Shown here: positions 16,445-23,951 of the stretch, one piece after another
How positions within the stretch are numbered: the stretch's first letter is position 1
How the letters are laid out: the number at the start of each line of letters is the position of its first letter
The notes under the pieces: model-generated
The model's input: the letters and a program-made list of their open reading frames with translations, nothing else
Databases searched by the model: none
Told to the model about the DNA's origin: nothing
Made by a program: the position numbers and the translations under genes
DNA from: Spirosoma fluviale
GTDB taxonomy: Bacteria; Bacteroidota; Bacteroidia; Cytophagales; Spirosomataceae
Reading direction: 5' to 3'
Length of the DNA stretch: 34,943 nt
Assembly: GCA_945906915.1 (NCBI GenBank)
Contig: CAMDSI010000004.1
Span: forward strand, 1-34,943

Positions 16445-16477
16445 TTCGCTATTATTTTTTGTAAAAATAAGCGAAAT
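16443..16477. promoter_or_regulatory. Intergenic hairpin between menA stop and TPR start codon
   Basis: ATTTCGCT (16443-16450) pairs with AGCGAAAT (16470-16477); after a two-base bulge TATTTTT (16453-16459) pairs with AAAAATA (16463-16469) with a TGT loop. It fills the whole gap between the menA stop codon and the ATG of the TPR gene, on the minus strand. It may attenuate transcription or cover the start codon; it lacks a clear T tract after the stem. Confidence 0.5.
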
Positions 16478-17385
16478 TACTGGCTTGTTAAAATTTGGAT
16501 GACCCCAAAAACGATAATTAAAAATAGGGTTCTCAATGCCGTTTTTTTCAAATAGGGGTCTATTTGCTCAGAGCTCATCTCTGAGTGTAGTTCGCGGAAA
16601 AGTTGAATGATCGGATAAATACCTACGATAAGTAATTGCTGATTTACACCTATTTTCATCCCAGCTACAAAAGGATAGGCATAGAAGCAGGCTATGGCTA
16701 CAATATAGAGTGCTTTTTGGTAATAAAATCCGAACGTTTTACCTATGCGAACCGGAATAGAGTTCTTCCCTGTTTTGATATCATTGTCGATATCCCGTAA
16801 ATTATTCAAATTCAACACGGCTACTGACAAGAATCCGCATCCTGCGGCTGGAAAAAGAATGGCTACATTTAAAGTAAAGGTTTGTAGGTAATAAGTTCCC
16901 AGTGTGCCGATTAGACCGAAAAATAGAAAAACAGATACATCCCCTAAGCCCATATAACCATACGGTCTTTTTCCTACGGTGTAGGCAACGGCTGCAGCAA
17001 TGGCAGCGACTCCCAAGGCTAAAAATGTGCCCCAAACTTCAATGGGGGCATTCTTGAGTCCGAAAAATAATAAGGAGATACCAGAAATAAAGGAGAAAGC
17101 TGCCGTGTAAATCACAGCAGCTTTCATCTCTTGTTGACTAATTTTTCCTGTTTGAACGGCTCTTAAAGCCACTTTTCGGTCTTGATTATCGACTCCGTTA
17201 GAGAAGTCGCCTAAATCATTCGCGAAGTTGGAAAGTATTTGTAAAAATAGGGTAGTTAAAGTAGCAAGTACGGCAATCAGTAGATTAAATTTTCCTGCAG
17301 AATAAGCTAGAAAATTACCTAATAATATACTTCCCACTGCTAGCGGTAAGGTTCTAGGCCTTGCCGCATCTACCCATCTATTCAT
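16477..17385 (-). CDS. menA: 1,4-dihydroxy-2-naphthoate polyprenyltransferase
   Basis: MenA attaches the polyprenyl tail to 1,4-dihydroxy-2-naphthoate in menaquinone synthesis, in the inner membrane. The 302-residue UbiA-superfamily protein has both aspartate-rich motifs: N56-D57-x-x-D60 followed by NGVDNQDR (first, prenyl diphosphate-Mg binding) and N195-x-x-D198-x-D200-N-D202 (second). The many hydrophobic helices fit the usual nine-helix topology, and PRTLPLAVGSILLGN at the N-terminus is typical of MenA over UbiA. It follows the glutathione peroxidase gene by two bases. No other men genes lie in the window. Confidence 0.93.
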   Translation of the reverse strand: MNRWVDAARPRTLPLAVGSILLGNFLAYSAGKFNLLIAVLATLTTLFLQILSNFANDLGDFSNGVDNQDRKVALRAVQTGKISQQEMKAAVIYTAAFSFISGISLLFFGLKNAPIEVWGTFLALGVAAIAAAVAYTVGKRPYGYMGLGDVSVFLFFGLIGTLGTYYLQTFTLNVAILFPAAGCGFLSVAVLNLNNLRDIDNDIKTGKNSIPVRIGKTFGFYYQKALYIVAIACFYAYPFVAGMKIGVNQQLLIVGIYPIIQLFRELHSEMSSEQIDPYLKKTALRTLFLIIVFGVIQILTSQ

Positions 17386-17387
17386 TA

Positions 17388-18011
17388 TTACTTACCTATA
17401 GCAGCTAAAAATTCAGGGCTATTTGGTTTGATTCCAGAAGCAAAGAAGTTTTGTAATTCCCCTTTTTCGTTGATCACATACTTGCAAAAGTTCCAGCTTG
17501 GCTCTTTTTCATTCCAGCCATTCTTCGACTTATCTGATAACCATTGATATAAGTCACATTTTTCTGAACCTTTCACAACTACTTTTTCCATCATTTGGAA
17601 GGAAACGCCATAGTTTAGTGAGCAGAATGAAGAAATTTCTGCATTTGACCCTGGCTCTTGTCCACCAAACTCATTAGCAGGGAAGCCTAAGATCACGACA
17701 TCTTTGTTTTCTTTGTGGAATTTCTCCCAGTCTGCATATTGTGGTGTATAACCACATTTAGAGGCTGTATTTAATACGATGATTTTCTTGCCTTTAAATT
17801 GCGAGAAGTCAATTTCTTTTCCATCAATACCTTTCATTTTGAAGGAGTGGAAATTCGAAGCTGCAGTGATTTCCATTTTTTCTGGTCTGTTTAAGATTGT
17901 TTTTTGGGTGAATGGTACAGCCAAGGCCGTTAATAACGATCCGATTTTCATAAAACTTGCGATCATGATGATAATAATTAAAATGGTGAGGTAAATATAT
18001 TTACGTTTCAA
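17388..18011 (-). CDS. Membrane-anchored glutathione peroxidase (thiol peroxidase type)
   Basis: A 207-residue GPx-family peroxidase. The peroxidatic cysteine is C86 in NTASKCGYT, with Q118 in FPANEFGGQEPG and W173/N174 in PSWNFCKY completing the catalytic tetrad. It uses cysteine rather than selenocysteine, and such bacterial enzymes usually take electrons from thioredoxin. Residues about 5-22 are a strongly hydrophobic helix with no clear cleavage site, so the protein is probably anchored in the membrane with the catalytic domain outside. An additional linker (about 25-50) separates helix and domain. It lies one base after the argS stop and two bases before menA, so it is cotranscribed. Confidence 0.92.
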   Translation of the reverse strand: MKRKYIYLTILIIIIMIASFMKIGSLLTALAVPFTQKTILNRPEKMEITAASNFHSFKMKGIDGKEIDFSQFKGKKIIVLNTASKCGYTPQYADWEKFHKENKDVVILGFPANEFGGQEPGSNAEISSFCSLNYGVSFQMMEKVVVKGSEKCDLYQWLSDKSKNGWNEKEPSWNFCKYVINEKGELQNFFASGIKPNSPEFLAAIGK

Positions 18012-18012
18012 A

Positions 18013-19782
18013 TTACATACGATTAGGTGAAACTATTCCTAATAACGAGGTGGCATGCTGAATTGTTTTACCTGTAAGGTCAGCTAAGATAATTCGAATG
18101 TTTCGTTTCACCTTATTTTCTTCTGAAAGAATTGTCATCTCATTATAAAACTTATTAAAAGTTTTGGCAAGATCATAAGCATAATTCGCAATGACTGATG
18201 GTGCAAAATTCGCCGCAGCTGTTGCAATTATAGCCTTGTATTCACCCAGTAGGTAGATTAATTCTTGTTCTGAGCTTGCTAATTCTGAATCTGTTGTTAT
18301 CGGATTAATCGTACCAGCTTTGCGCAAGATCGAACAAATCCGAGCATGAGTATATTGAATAAATGGCCCCGTATTTCCTTGGAAATCAATGGATTCCTCT
18401 GGGTTAAATAGCATCCGTTTTTTAGGCTCTACTTTTAATAAGAAATATTTCAAAGCACCTAATCCAAGATTATGGAATAATTCGTTTGATTCCACCTCCG
18501 TGAAACCATCAATTTTCCCCAATTCTAGCGTGCGATCTTTCGCCGTTTGAATCATCTCCGCCATTAAATCATCGGCATCAACCACCGTTCCTTCACGGGA
18601 TTTCATTTTGCCACTAGGTAAATCCACCATGCCATAAGAGAGGTGAAAATTACCTTGAGAGAAGGGTTTATTTAATTTTTTCAAAATATGGAAAAGCACT
18701 TCAAAGTGGTAATCCTGCTCATTTCCCACGACGTAAACCGATTGGCTAGCTTTGAAATCTGCGTATTTTAATTGGGCCGTTCCCATATCCTGAGTGATGT
18801 AAACGGAGGTGCCGTCTTTACGCAAGACTAATTTCTCATCTAATCCTTCCGCCTCTAAATTAATCCAAACAGAGCCATCGGGCTTTTGGAAAAATACCCC
18901 AGAGGCTAATCCTTCGTCCACAATCTGCTTTCCTAATAAATAGGTATTCGATTCGCGGTAAATTTTATCAAAAGACACCCCCATGGTTTGGTAAGATTTC
19001 TCAAAACCAGCAAATACCCAGGCATTCATCGTATTCCACAATTTCATCACCTCCGCATCACCCTGTTCCCATTTTAAGAGCATCTCTTGTGCCTTCAATA
19101 GGATAGGAGCCTGTTTTTTCGCTTGTTCTTCTTCGAGTCCATTAGCCTTTAAATCGGCGATTTCTTCCTTATAAGCCACATCGAAGGCCACATAATATTT
19201 TCCTACTAAATGGTCGCCCTTTAATCCAGTCGATTCGGGAGTTTCTTCCTTGCCAAAAAGCTGGTAAGCCAGCATTGATTTACAAATATGAATACCTCGA
19301 TCGTTCACTAAATTTGTTTTAACTACTTCATATCCACCCGCTGCTAAAATTTGAGCCACAGAAAAACCTAGAAAATTATTCCTTAAATGGCCTAAGTGTA
19401 AGGGCTTATTCGTGTTAGGTGAAGAGTATTCGATGAGAATCTTTTCGCCTTTCGATTCGATTTGAAATGGATTTTTATCGGATGCCACCGCTGATAATAA
19501 ACCTAACCAAGCTGAATCGTGAATTGAAATATTCAAGAAACCTTGAACCACTTGAAAAGCTTTAACTAGGGTACAATTAGCTAGTAAATAGTTCCCTAAG
19601 TCCGTTGCAATCGCTGCAGGAGCCTTTCCAGCTTGTTTTGTATAAGGGAAAACAACTAGGGTATAAGCACCTTCGAATTCCTTTTTCGTTTCTTGTAAAA
19701 CGATTTCGGAAACCTCGATGCTAAATAATTCGTGTAGTCCTTTAGCTAGTTGTTCTTGTAATGTTTGTTGAATAGTCGACAT
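18013..19782 (-). CDS. argS: Arginyl-tRNA synthetase
   Basis: ArgRS charges tRNA-Arg with arginine. The 589 residues carry the N-terminal tRNA-recognition domain (about 1-110), the class I signature SSPNTNKPLHLGHLRN with HLGH at 129-132, the catalytic Rossmann core, the KMKSREGT loop that replaces KMSKS in many ArgRS enzymes, and the C-terminal anticodon-binding helical domain starting near QYTHARICSIL. Length and motif order are complete. It is divergent from the threonylcarbamoyl-AMP synthase gene, and both have identical TACCTTTG boxes in the 104-base gap. The glutathione peroxidase and menA genes follow closely downstream. Confidence 0.97.
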   Translation of the reverse strand: MSTIQQTLQEQLAKGLHELFSIEVSEIVLQETKKEFEGAYTLVVFPYTKQAGKAPAAIATDLGNYLLANCTLVKAFQVVQGFLNISIHDSAWLGLLSAVASDKNPFQIESKGEKILIEYSSPNTNKPLHLGHLRNNFLGFSVAQILAAGGYEVVKTNLVNDRGIHICKSMLAYQLFGKEETPESTGLKGDHLVGKYYVAFDVAYKEEIADLKANGLEEEQAKKQAPILLKAQEMLLKWEQGDAEVMKLWNTMNAWVFAGFEKSYQTMGVSFDKIYRESNTYLLGKQIVDEGLASGVFFQKPDGSVWINLEAEGLDEKLVLRKDGTSVYITQDMGTAQLKYADFKASQSVYVVGNEQDYHFEVLFHILKKLNKPFSQGNFHLSYGMVDLPSGKMKSREGTVVDADDLMAEMIQTAKDRTLELGKIDGFTEVESNELFHNLGLGALKYFLLKVEPKKRMLFNPEESIDFQGNTGPFIQYTHARICSILRKAGTINPITTDSELASSEQELIYLLGEYKAIIATAAANFAPSVIANYAYDLAKTFNKFYNEMTILSEENKVKRNIRIILADLTGKTIQHATSLLGIVSPNRM

Positions 19783-19808
19783 TAAAAATGGTCTGATTTG
19801 TCAATCTA

Positions 19809-19816
19809 CAAAGGTA
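19809..19816 (-). promoter_or_regulatory. -7 promoter box of argS
   Basis: TACCTTTG on the minus strand is a perfect match to the Bacteroidota TAnnTTTG element, 26 bases upstream of the argS ATG. I see no clear -33 TTG at the usual distance. Confidence 0.5.
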
Positions 19817-19870
19817 GCTAAATTCGCTCTAAACCTTGCCTCTCATGCTCAGAAATGAATAAATTAATCT

Positions 19871-19878
19871 TACCTTTG
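19871..19878 (+). promoter_or_regulatory. -7 promoter box of the threonylcarbamoyl-AMP synthase gene
   Basis: TACCTTTG matches TAnnTTTG perfectly and ends eight bases before the ATG at 19887, so the transcript would have a leader of only a few bases. A -33 TTG is not obvious. Confidence 0.5.
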
Positions 19879-19886
19879 TCGCTATT

Positions 19887-20450
19887 ATGCAAAATATGTA
19901 CCACGAGGCGATTCAAACTTTAAAATCCGGAGGAGTGTTGTTGTATCCCAGCGACACGATTTGGGGTTTAGGCTGTGATGTTCGGAATGAGCAGGCGATT
20001 GAGAGAATTTTAGAACTAAAAAATAGACCAGCTAATAAAGGCTTGATTCTATTGATTTCTAAAATGGAGCAATTGAGCGAATATGTCGAGCAGGTGCCTG
20101 AAATCGCCTGGGATTTAGTGGAATTTGCGGAAGATCCATTGACGGTCATCTATCCTAAAGGGAAGAATGTAAGCCCTTTATTACTAGGCCCAGATGGAAG
20201 TATTGCCATTCGACTTTTGAAGGATGAGTTCTGTAAAGGCTTAGTTTTTCGCTACCAAAGAGGAATTGTATCTACATCGGCTAACCTTTCAGGCGAGCCA
20301 TCTCCGCTTAATTTTGCAGGCATTGCGCCTTCTATTGTGGCTGGAGTGGCCGGGATATTAAAGAATCCAGCAGGAGAGGGGGCAGTAAAAAAAGCGAGTA
20401 AAATTGTACAATTAGGCCTACATGGCGATTATAAATTAATTAGAGGATAG
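19887..20450 (+). CDS. L-threonylcarbamoyladenylate synthase (TsaC/Sua5/YciO family)
   Basis: This 187-residue YrdC-domain protein makes threonylcarbamoyl-AMP from threonine, bicarbonate and ATP, the first step of the t6A37 modification of ANN-decoding tRNAs. GVLLYPSDTIWGLGCD at the start, the basic KNRPANKGL nucleotide-binding segment, PLTVIYPKG, AIRLLKD and STSANLSGEPSP are all present. It has no Sua5 C-terminal domain, so it is of the short TsaC/YciO type; YciO-like paralogues may be weaker or have another role, which sequence alone cannot settle. It is followed one base later by the CCA nucleotidyltransferase gene, giving a two-gene tRNA-maturation unit. Confidence 0.88.
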   Translation: MQNMYHEAIQTLKSGGVLLYPSDTIWGLGCDVRNEQAIERILELKNRPANKGLILLISKMEQLSEYVEQVPEIAWDLVEFAEDPLTVIYPKGKNVSPLLLGPDGSIAIRLLKDEFCKGLVFRYQRGIVSTSANLSGEPSPLNFAGIAPSIVAGVAGILKNPAGEGAVKKASKIVQLGLHGDYKLIRG

Positions 20451-20451
20451 C

Positions 20452-21891
20452 ATGAAAGAAGGGACGGAGATTGTAGCGGATCCTATTTTCTCAAAAATCG
20501 GTGTAGCAGCTGATCGTTTGGGATTGGATTGTTACGTCATTGGTGGATGTGTGCGCGATGCTATTTTAGGGCGTGAATGCAAGGATATTGATGTGGTTTG
20601 TATCGGTTCTGGGATTGATTTGGCTTTAGAAGTGGCTAAAGAATTTGATTTACCAGAGCACGCTGTGTCGGTATTTAAGAATTTTGGAACGGCAATGATC
20701 AAAGTCGATGATTGGGATCTAGAATTTGTCGGTGCTCGTAAAGAATCCTATAACCGCGATTCACGCAAGCCAGTGGTGGAAGAGGGAACTTTAGAAGACG
20801 ATCAAAACCGCCGAGATTTTACCATCAATGCCATGGCGGTTCAATTGAACCAGGTTCATTGGGGATTATTACTAGATCCATTTCATGGTGTAGACGATTT
20901 AAAAGGCAAACTAATTCGAACACCTCTTGCCCCCGGTATCACTTTTTCGGATGATCCTTTGCGCATGATGCGTGCGGTTCGATTTGCGGCTCAGCTAGGC
21001 TTTGATATTTTTCCTGAGACTTTTGAAGCCCTGAAAACGGAGAAAGACCGCTTAGAAATCATTTCGATGGAGCGGATTTCGGATGAATTGAACAAGATTA
21101 TTTTATGTAAAAAGCCATCGTATGGTTTTTTATTATTGGATGCCTGCGACCTATTGCCTATCATCTTTCCTGAGTTCATGAAATTGAAAGGTGTTGATAC
21201 GGAAGATGGTAAAGGGCATAAAGACAATTTTTACCATACGCTGCAGGTTTTAGATAATATTTCAGATAACACAGATGATCTTTGGTGGCGCTGGGCAGCT
21301 ATTTTACATGATATTGCCAAACCTCAAACCAAACGTTTCGTTCAAGGAAAAGGTTGGACTTTTCACGGGCACGAAGATATGGGAGCCCGTCAGGTGCCTA
21401 ACATCTTCAAGCGCTTGAAATTACCTTTGAACGAGAAAATGAAATTGGTTCAAAAACTCGTCCGTCTACATTTGCGCCCCATCGCCTTGTCTAAAGAAGA
21501 AATTACGGCATCGGCTTTGAGGCGTTTGCTCTTTGAAGCAGGTGAGGAATTGGAGGCCTTGATGACCCTATGTAGGGCAGATATTACCTCTAAAAATGGA
21601 GATAAAGTCAAACGCTATTTGCGCAATTTTGACATCGTAGAAGCGAAATTAAAAGAAGTTGAAGAAAGTGATTCTTTGCGTAATTTCCAGCCAGTTTTCT
21701 CTGGAGAAGTGATCATGCAAGTTTTTGATATAGGTCCCGGCCGCGAAATTGGCTTAATAAAAATTGCCATGCGCGAGGCCATCCTAGAGGGTTTGATTCG
21801 GAATGATTTCGAATCAGGTTGGGATTTATTACTCGATGAGGGCAAAAAGCTTGATTTGAAACCTATCTTATCTCTTACTGACCTACAATAA
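20452..21891 (+). CDS. CCA tRNA nucleotidyltransferase / poly(A) polymerase family with HD domain
   Basis: A class II nucleotidyltransferase of 479 residues that most likely adds or repairs the 3' CCA of tRNAs. The head domain shows GGCVRDAILG (31-40) with catalytic D45 and D47 (KDIDVV), RRDFTINAMA (120-129) and the RMMRAVRFAAQLGF segment for base selection. After the neck/body region, an HD-type phosphohydrolase motif appears at H286-D287 (LHDIAKP), with H at HGHEDMG, as in many bacterial CCA enzymes with phosphatase activity. Poly(A) polymerase and CCA-adding enzymes share this fold; the HD domain and length favour CCA addition. The stop is followed by a strong terminator. Confidence 0.9.
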   Translation: MKEGTEIVADPIFSKIGVAADRLGLDCYVIGGCVRDAILGRECKDIDVVCIGSGIDLALEVAKEFDLPEHAVSVFKNFGTAMIKVDDWDLEFVGARKESYNRDSRKPVVEEGTLEDDQNRRDFTINAMAVQLNQVHWGLLLDPFHGVDDLKGKLIRTPLAPGITFSDDPLRMMRAVRFAAQLGFDIFPETFEALKTEKDRLEIISMERISDELNKIILCKKPSYGFLLLDACDLLPIIFPEFMKLKGVDTEDGKGHKDNFYHTLQVLDNISDNTDDLWWRWAAILHDIAKPQTKRFVQGKGWTFHGHEDMGARQVPNIFKRLKLPLNEKMKLVQKLVRLHLRPIALSKEEITASALRRLLFEAGEELEALMTLCRADITSKNGDKVKRYLRNFDIVEAKLKEVEESDSLRNFQPVFSGEVIMQVFDIGPGREIGLIKIAMREAILEGLIRNDFESGWDLLLDEGKKLDLKPILSLTDLQ

Positions 21892-21920
21892 AAAAGGCTC
21901 CGATTTCGGAGCCTTTTTTA
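21889..21920. terminator. Bidirectional terminator between the CCA gene and the nitroreductase
   Basis: AAAAAAGGCTCCGA (21890-21903) pairs perfectly with TCGGAGCCTTTTTT (21906-21919) and one more A-T pair outside. The A6 and T6 flanks allow action on both convergent genes. Confidence 0.9.
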
Positions 21921-21937
21921 ATAGGTATTGAAGTGGA

Positions 21938-22567
21938 TTATAAATTAATCACAAAATCTTCTTTTGCATAACGAACTTTGGCTGCATTTGCCATAAAGTC
22001 ATTAGCTGCATCACGTTCTCCTACGGCTAGCATCAATACTGAATGTAATCCCATAGCTTCTAAGCCTAGTAATTCATCTAATTTCGCTGGAATAAATCCT
22101 TCCATTGGCGTGGAATCAATTTGTAATTCACCCGCCGCCGCAAGGGCTGTACCCATCGCTAAATAAACTTGACGTGCTGCCCAATGTCTTTTCGCCTCTA
22201 CCGGACGACCTAATAATGAACCAGCAATAGCACCACGGTAATCCCCTAGCATATCTAGTGAAAGACCACGTGTATCAGCTACTAATTGGATGAAAGCATC
22301 GATTTGAACTTCAGTAATATCATTCCAAGCTGCAAAAACCAATAAATGCGATGATTCAACAGCCTGTGGTTGACCATAAGCGATTGGTTGAATTTTTGCT
22401 TTTAATTCTGGGTTTTCGATTACTAACACTTTATAGGGTTGTAAACCAAAACCTGATGCTGAAAGGCGGATTGCTTCTAATAAAGAATCAATTTTATCTG
22501 CGGAAACTTTGTTTCCTGTCATTCTTTTTGCGGCATAGCGCCACGATAATGAGTCAATTAAAGACAT
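21938..22567 (-). CDS. Nitroreductase-family NAD(P)H oxidoreductase (NfsB-like)
   Basis: A 209-residue FMN-dependent oxidoreductase of the NfsB group that reduces nitro compounds, quinones or related acceptors with NAD(P)H. The N-terminal SLSWRYAAKRM (an S-x-R-x-x-x-x FMN-binding start), IRLSASGFGLQPYKVLVI, the central VYLAMGTALAAAGELQIDSTPMEGF and the C-terminal basic segment match the family. Neighbouring MarR and YceI genes suggest a small quinone/redox-stress group, a common Bacteroidota combination. Its leader contains three GAATGGT repeats, a hairpin cassette and a 15-base palindrome that may be an operator. I see no Shine-Dalgarno sequence. The physiological substrate is unknown. Confidence 0.9.
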   Translation of the reverse strand: MSLIDSLSWRYAAKRMTGNKVSADKIDSLLEAIRLSASGFGLQPYKVLVIENPELKAKIQPIAYGQPQAVESSHLLVFAAWNDITEVQIDAFIQLVADTRGLSLDMLGDYRGAIAGSLLGRPVEAKRHWAARQVYLAMGTALAAAGELQIDSTPMEGFIPAKLDELLGLEAMGLHSVLMLAVGERDAANDFMANAAKVRYAKEDFVINL

Positions 22568-22572
22568 AAGTT

Positions 22573-22593
22573 GAATGGTGAATGGTGAATGGT
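22573..22593 (-). repeat. Three tandem GAATGGT heptamers in the nitroreductase leader
   Basis: GAATGGT occurs three times without spacing at 22573-22579, 22580-22586 and 22587-22593, six bases upstream of the nitroreductase start codon. On the mRNA strand the unit reads ACCATTC. A repeat this short is prone to slippage. Confidence 0.75.
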
Positions 22594-22600
22594 AAATTAC

Positions 22601-22651
22601 AAGGCTTACTCTAGAAAATGGTCTACGACATATTTTCTGCGAATAAGCCTT
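22601..22651. repeat. Hairpin A with 35-base cassette, nitroreductase leader
   Basis: Outer arms AAGGCTTA (22601-22608) and TAAGCCTT (22644-22651) enclose a 35-base cassette (22610-22644) that itself can fold through AGAAAA and TTTTCT. The same cassette, inverted and with three mismatches, sits in hairpin B at 22750-22784. There is no T run after the stem, so this copy is not an obvious terminator. Confidence 0.8.
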
Positions 22652-22664
22652 GATAATTTATCAA
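22650..22664 (-). promoter_or_regulatory. Candidate operator of the nitroreductase gene
   Basis: TTGATAATTTATCAA is a perfect 7-1-7 palindrome. On the minus strand it overlaps TTTATTTG, a one-mismatch version of the -7 box, so a bound repressor would block the promoter. The MarR protein encoded nearby is a candidate ligand, by inference only. Confidence 0.45.
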
Positions 22665-22736
22665 ATAAATAATTCAAATTCTTTTACTCCTGCGCCAAAT
22701 TAAGAGAGCGAAAGAGTTATTAGATTATCGAATAAT

Positions 22737-22799
22737 TATAAAAAAGGGGATTCGCAGAAAATATGGCAAAGACCATTTTCTAGAATCCCCTTTTTTATA
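22737..22799 (-). terminator. Terminator hairpin B of yceI, carrying the inverted 35-base cassette
   Basis: A 17-base stem (22737-22753 with 22783-22799; core AAAAAAGGGGATTC / GAATCCCCTTTTTT) abuts the YceI stop codon. Inside the stem is the cassette (22750-22784) also found inverted in hairpin A, adding a second inner stem through AGAAAAT and ATTTTCT. The T6 tract on either strand makes it a plausible bidirectional terminator. Confidence 0.85.
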
Positions 22800-23375
22800 T
22801 TATTCTGAAACTAAAGACACTGTTAAAGCGAAATCATCATAAATCGCCTTATCACCAATTGATTCAAAGAATTTCTTAGAACCGTAACGGATGTTAAAGT
22901 CAGTACGATCGATCGTAATGTTTGCCTTCGCAGTTACTTTACCGCCTTTAACCGCGATTTCTGCTGGGAAAGTGATTGATTTTGTGATCCCTTTTACAGT
23001 TAAGTTACCAGTTACTTGATTACCTGCTACCTTAGTGATGACGAAAGAAGCCGTTGGGAATTTTTCTACTTCGAAGAAATCATCAGAAGAGATGTGTCCA
23101 ATGAATTTTTGGTTGTAACCTGCATCCGTGATATCTAAATCCTTAATAGTTTTCAAATCAATGGTGAAGTTTCCTCCGATTAATTTGTTTCCATCTACAT
23201 TTAAAGCGCCTGCAGAGATACCTACAGTACCATTGTGCTCTCCAGTTACCTTCTTGGCTAACCAAGCGATAGAACTAGTTGTCTTGTTTAAGTTGACAAT
23301 TTTAGGTGCGGCAACACCAGCAATTGAGATTAGGCCTAAAGCCAAAGTGGCAATAACTACTTTTACAGATTTCAT
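22800..23375 (-). CDS. YceI-family periplasmic lipid-binding-like protein
   Basis: A 191-residue secreted protein of the YceI family, an extended lipocalin-like beta barrel that binds isoprenoid or other long hydrophobic molecules such as quinones. A signal peptide covers about residues 1-23 (ending GVAA). Family landmarks are SSIAWLAKKVTGEHNGTVGI, GGNFTIDLKTIKDLDI, FIGHISSDDFFEVEKFPTASF and the C-terminal DRTDFNIRYGSKKFF. It starts twelve bases after the MarR stop, so the two are probably cotranscribed. The ligand is not known from the sequence. A strong terminator hairpin abuts the stop codon. Confidence 0.92.
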   Translation of the reverse strand: MKSVKVVIATLALGLISIAGVAAPKIVNLNKTTSSIAWLAKKVTGEHNGTVGISAGALNVDGNKLIGGNFTIDLKTIKDLDITDAGYNQKFIGHISSDDFFEVEKFPTASFVITKVAGNQVTGNLTVKGITKSITFPAEIAVKGGKVTAKANITIDRTDFNIRYGSKKFFESIGDKAIYDDFALTVSLVSE

Positions 23376-23387
23376 ATAATTTATTGT

Positions 23388-23852
23388 TTAATTGTGAGAA
23401 AATACGGTTCTAAATTCGTCCAAAATTTGGTTCATTTCTTCGAGTTTCTTAACTCCTAAGGCGTCGAAATGTTTTCCCCAGTCATTTTGAACTTGATCTA
23501 CTTGTGTTAATAAGTCTAGTCCGGAAGGTAAAATTAAAATATCCACTGCTCTGCGATCTTTCGGGCATTCACGGCGTAGAACTAATTTTTTTTCCAGCAA
23601 TTTATCCACTAGGCGAGAGGCATTGGACATTTTATCTAACATTCGTTCCGTAATAGCCAGAACGGTCATTGGAGTTCCTTGTTGTCCACGCAGAATACGA
23701 AGTACATTGTATTGTTGAACGGTAAGGCCAAAGGGTTTAAGCAATTCCTGCTGTTTCTGAACAATCCAGTTGCCTGTATAGATCGCATTCACAACGGCTT
23801 TAGAGGCCTCAGAAGGAAATTTTGTCTGCCTTAAATCTTCGGAAATACCCAT
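23388..23852 (-). CDS. MarR-family transcriptional regulator
   Basis: A 154-residue winged-helix regulator. The recognition region runs through GLTVQQYNVLRILRGQ, MTVLAITERMLDKMSNASRLVDKLLEKKLV and the wing RRECPKDRRAVDILILPSG, a classic MarR layout, flanked by dimerisation helices at both ends. MarR proteins bind AT-rich palindromes as dimers and release them on binding phenolic or oxidant ligands. It is divergent from maf, precedes yceI in the same operon, and a near-perfect 22-base palindrome lies 23 bases upstream of its start, consistent with autoregulation. In the family, MarR-YceI-nitroreductase groupings often respond to quinones or oxidative stress; that role is inferred here. Confidence 0.93.
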   Translation of the reverse strand: MGISEDLRQTKFPSEASKAVVNAIYTGNWIVQKQQELLKPFGLTVQQYNVLRILRGQQGTPMTVLAITERMLDKMSNASRLVDKLLEKKLVLRRECPKDRRAVDILILPSGLDLLTQVDQVQNDWGKHFDALGVKKLEEMNQILDEFRTVFSHN

Positions 23853-23874
23853 GATTAAAATTTGATGTTGTAAA

Positions 23875-23905
23875 ATTAAATGTAATTACATTAAATACAA
23901 AGGAA
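23875..23905 (-). promoter_or_regulatory. Candidate MarR operator and promoter
   Basis: TGTAATTACA (23881-23890) is a perfect palindrome at the centre of a 22-base near-palindrome (23875-23896) with a single mismatched pair. On the minus strand TTCCTTTG (23898-23905), one base off TAnnTTTG, lies just upstream, which puts the transcription start within the palindrome. Confidence 0.55.
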
Positions 23906-23951
23906 ATTAAATTTATTTTTATTAAAAACCTGATAATTTTAAATTTTGGGC

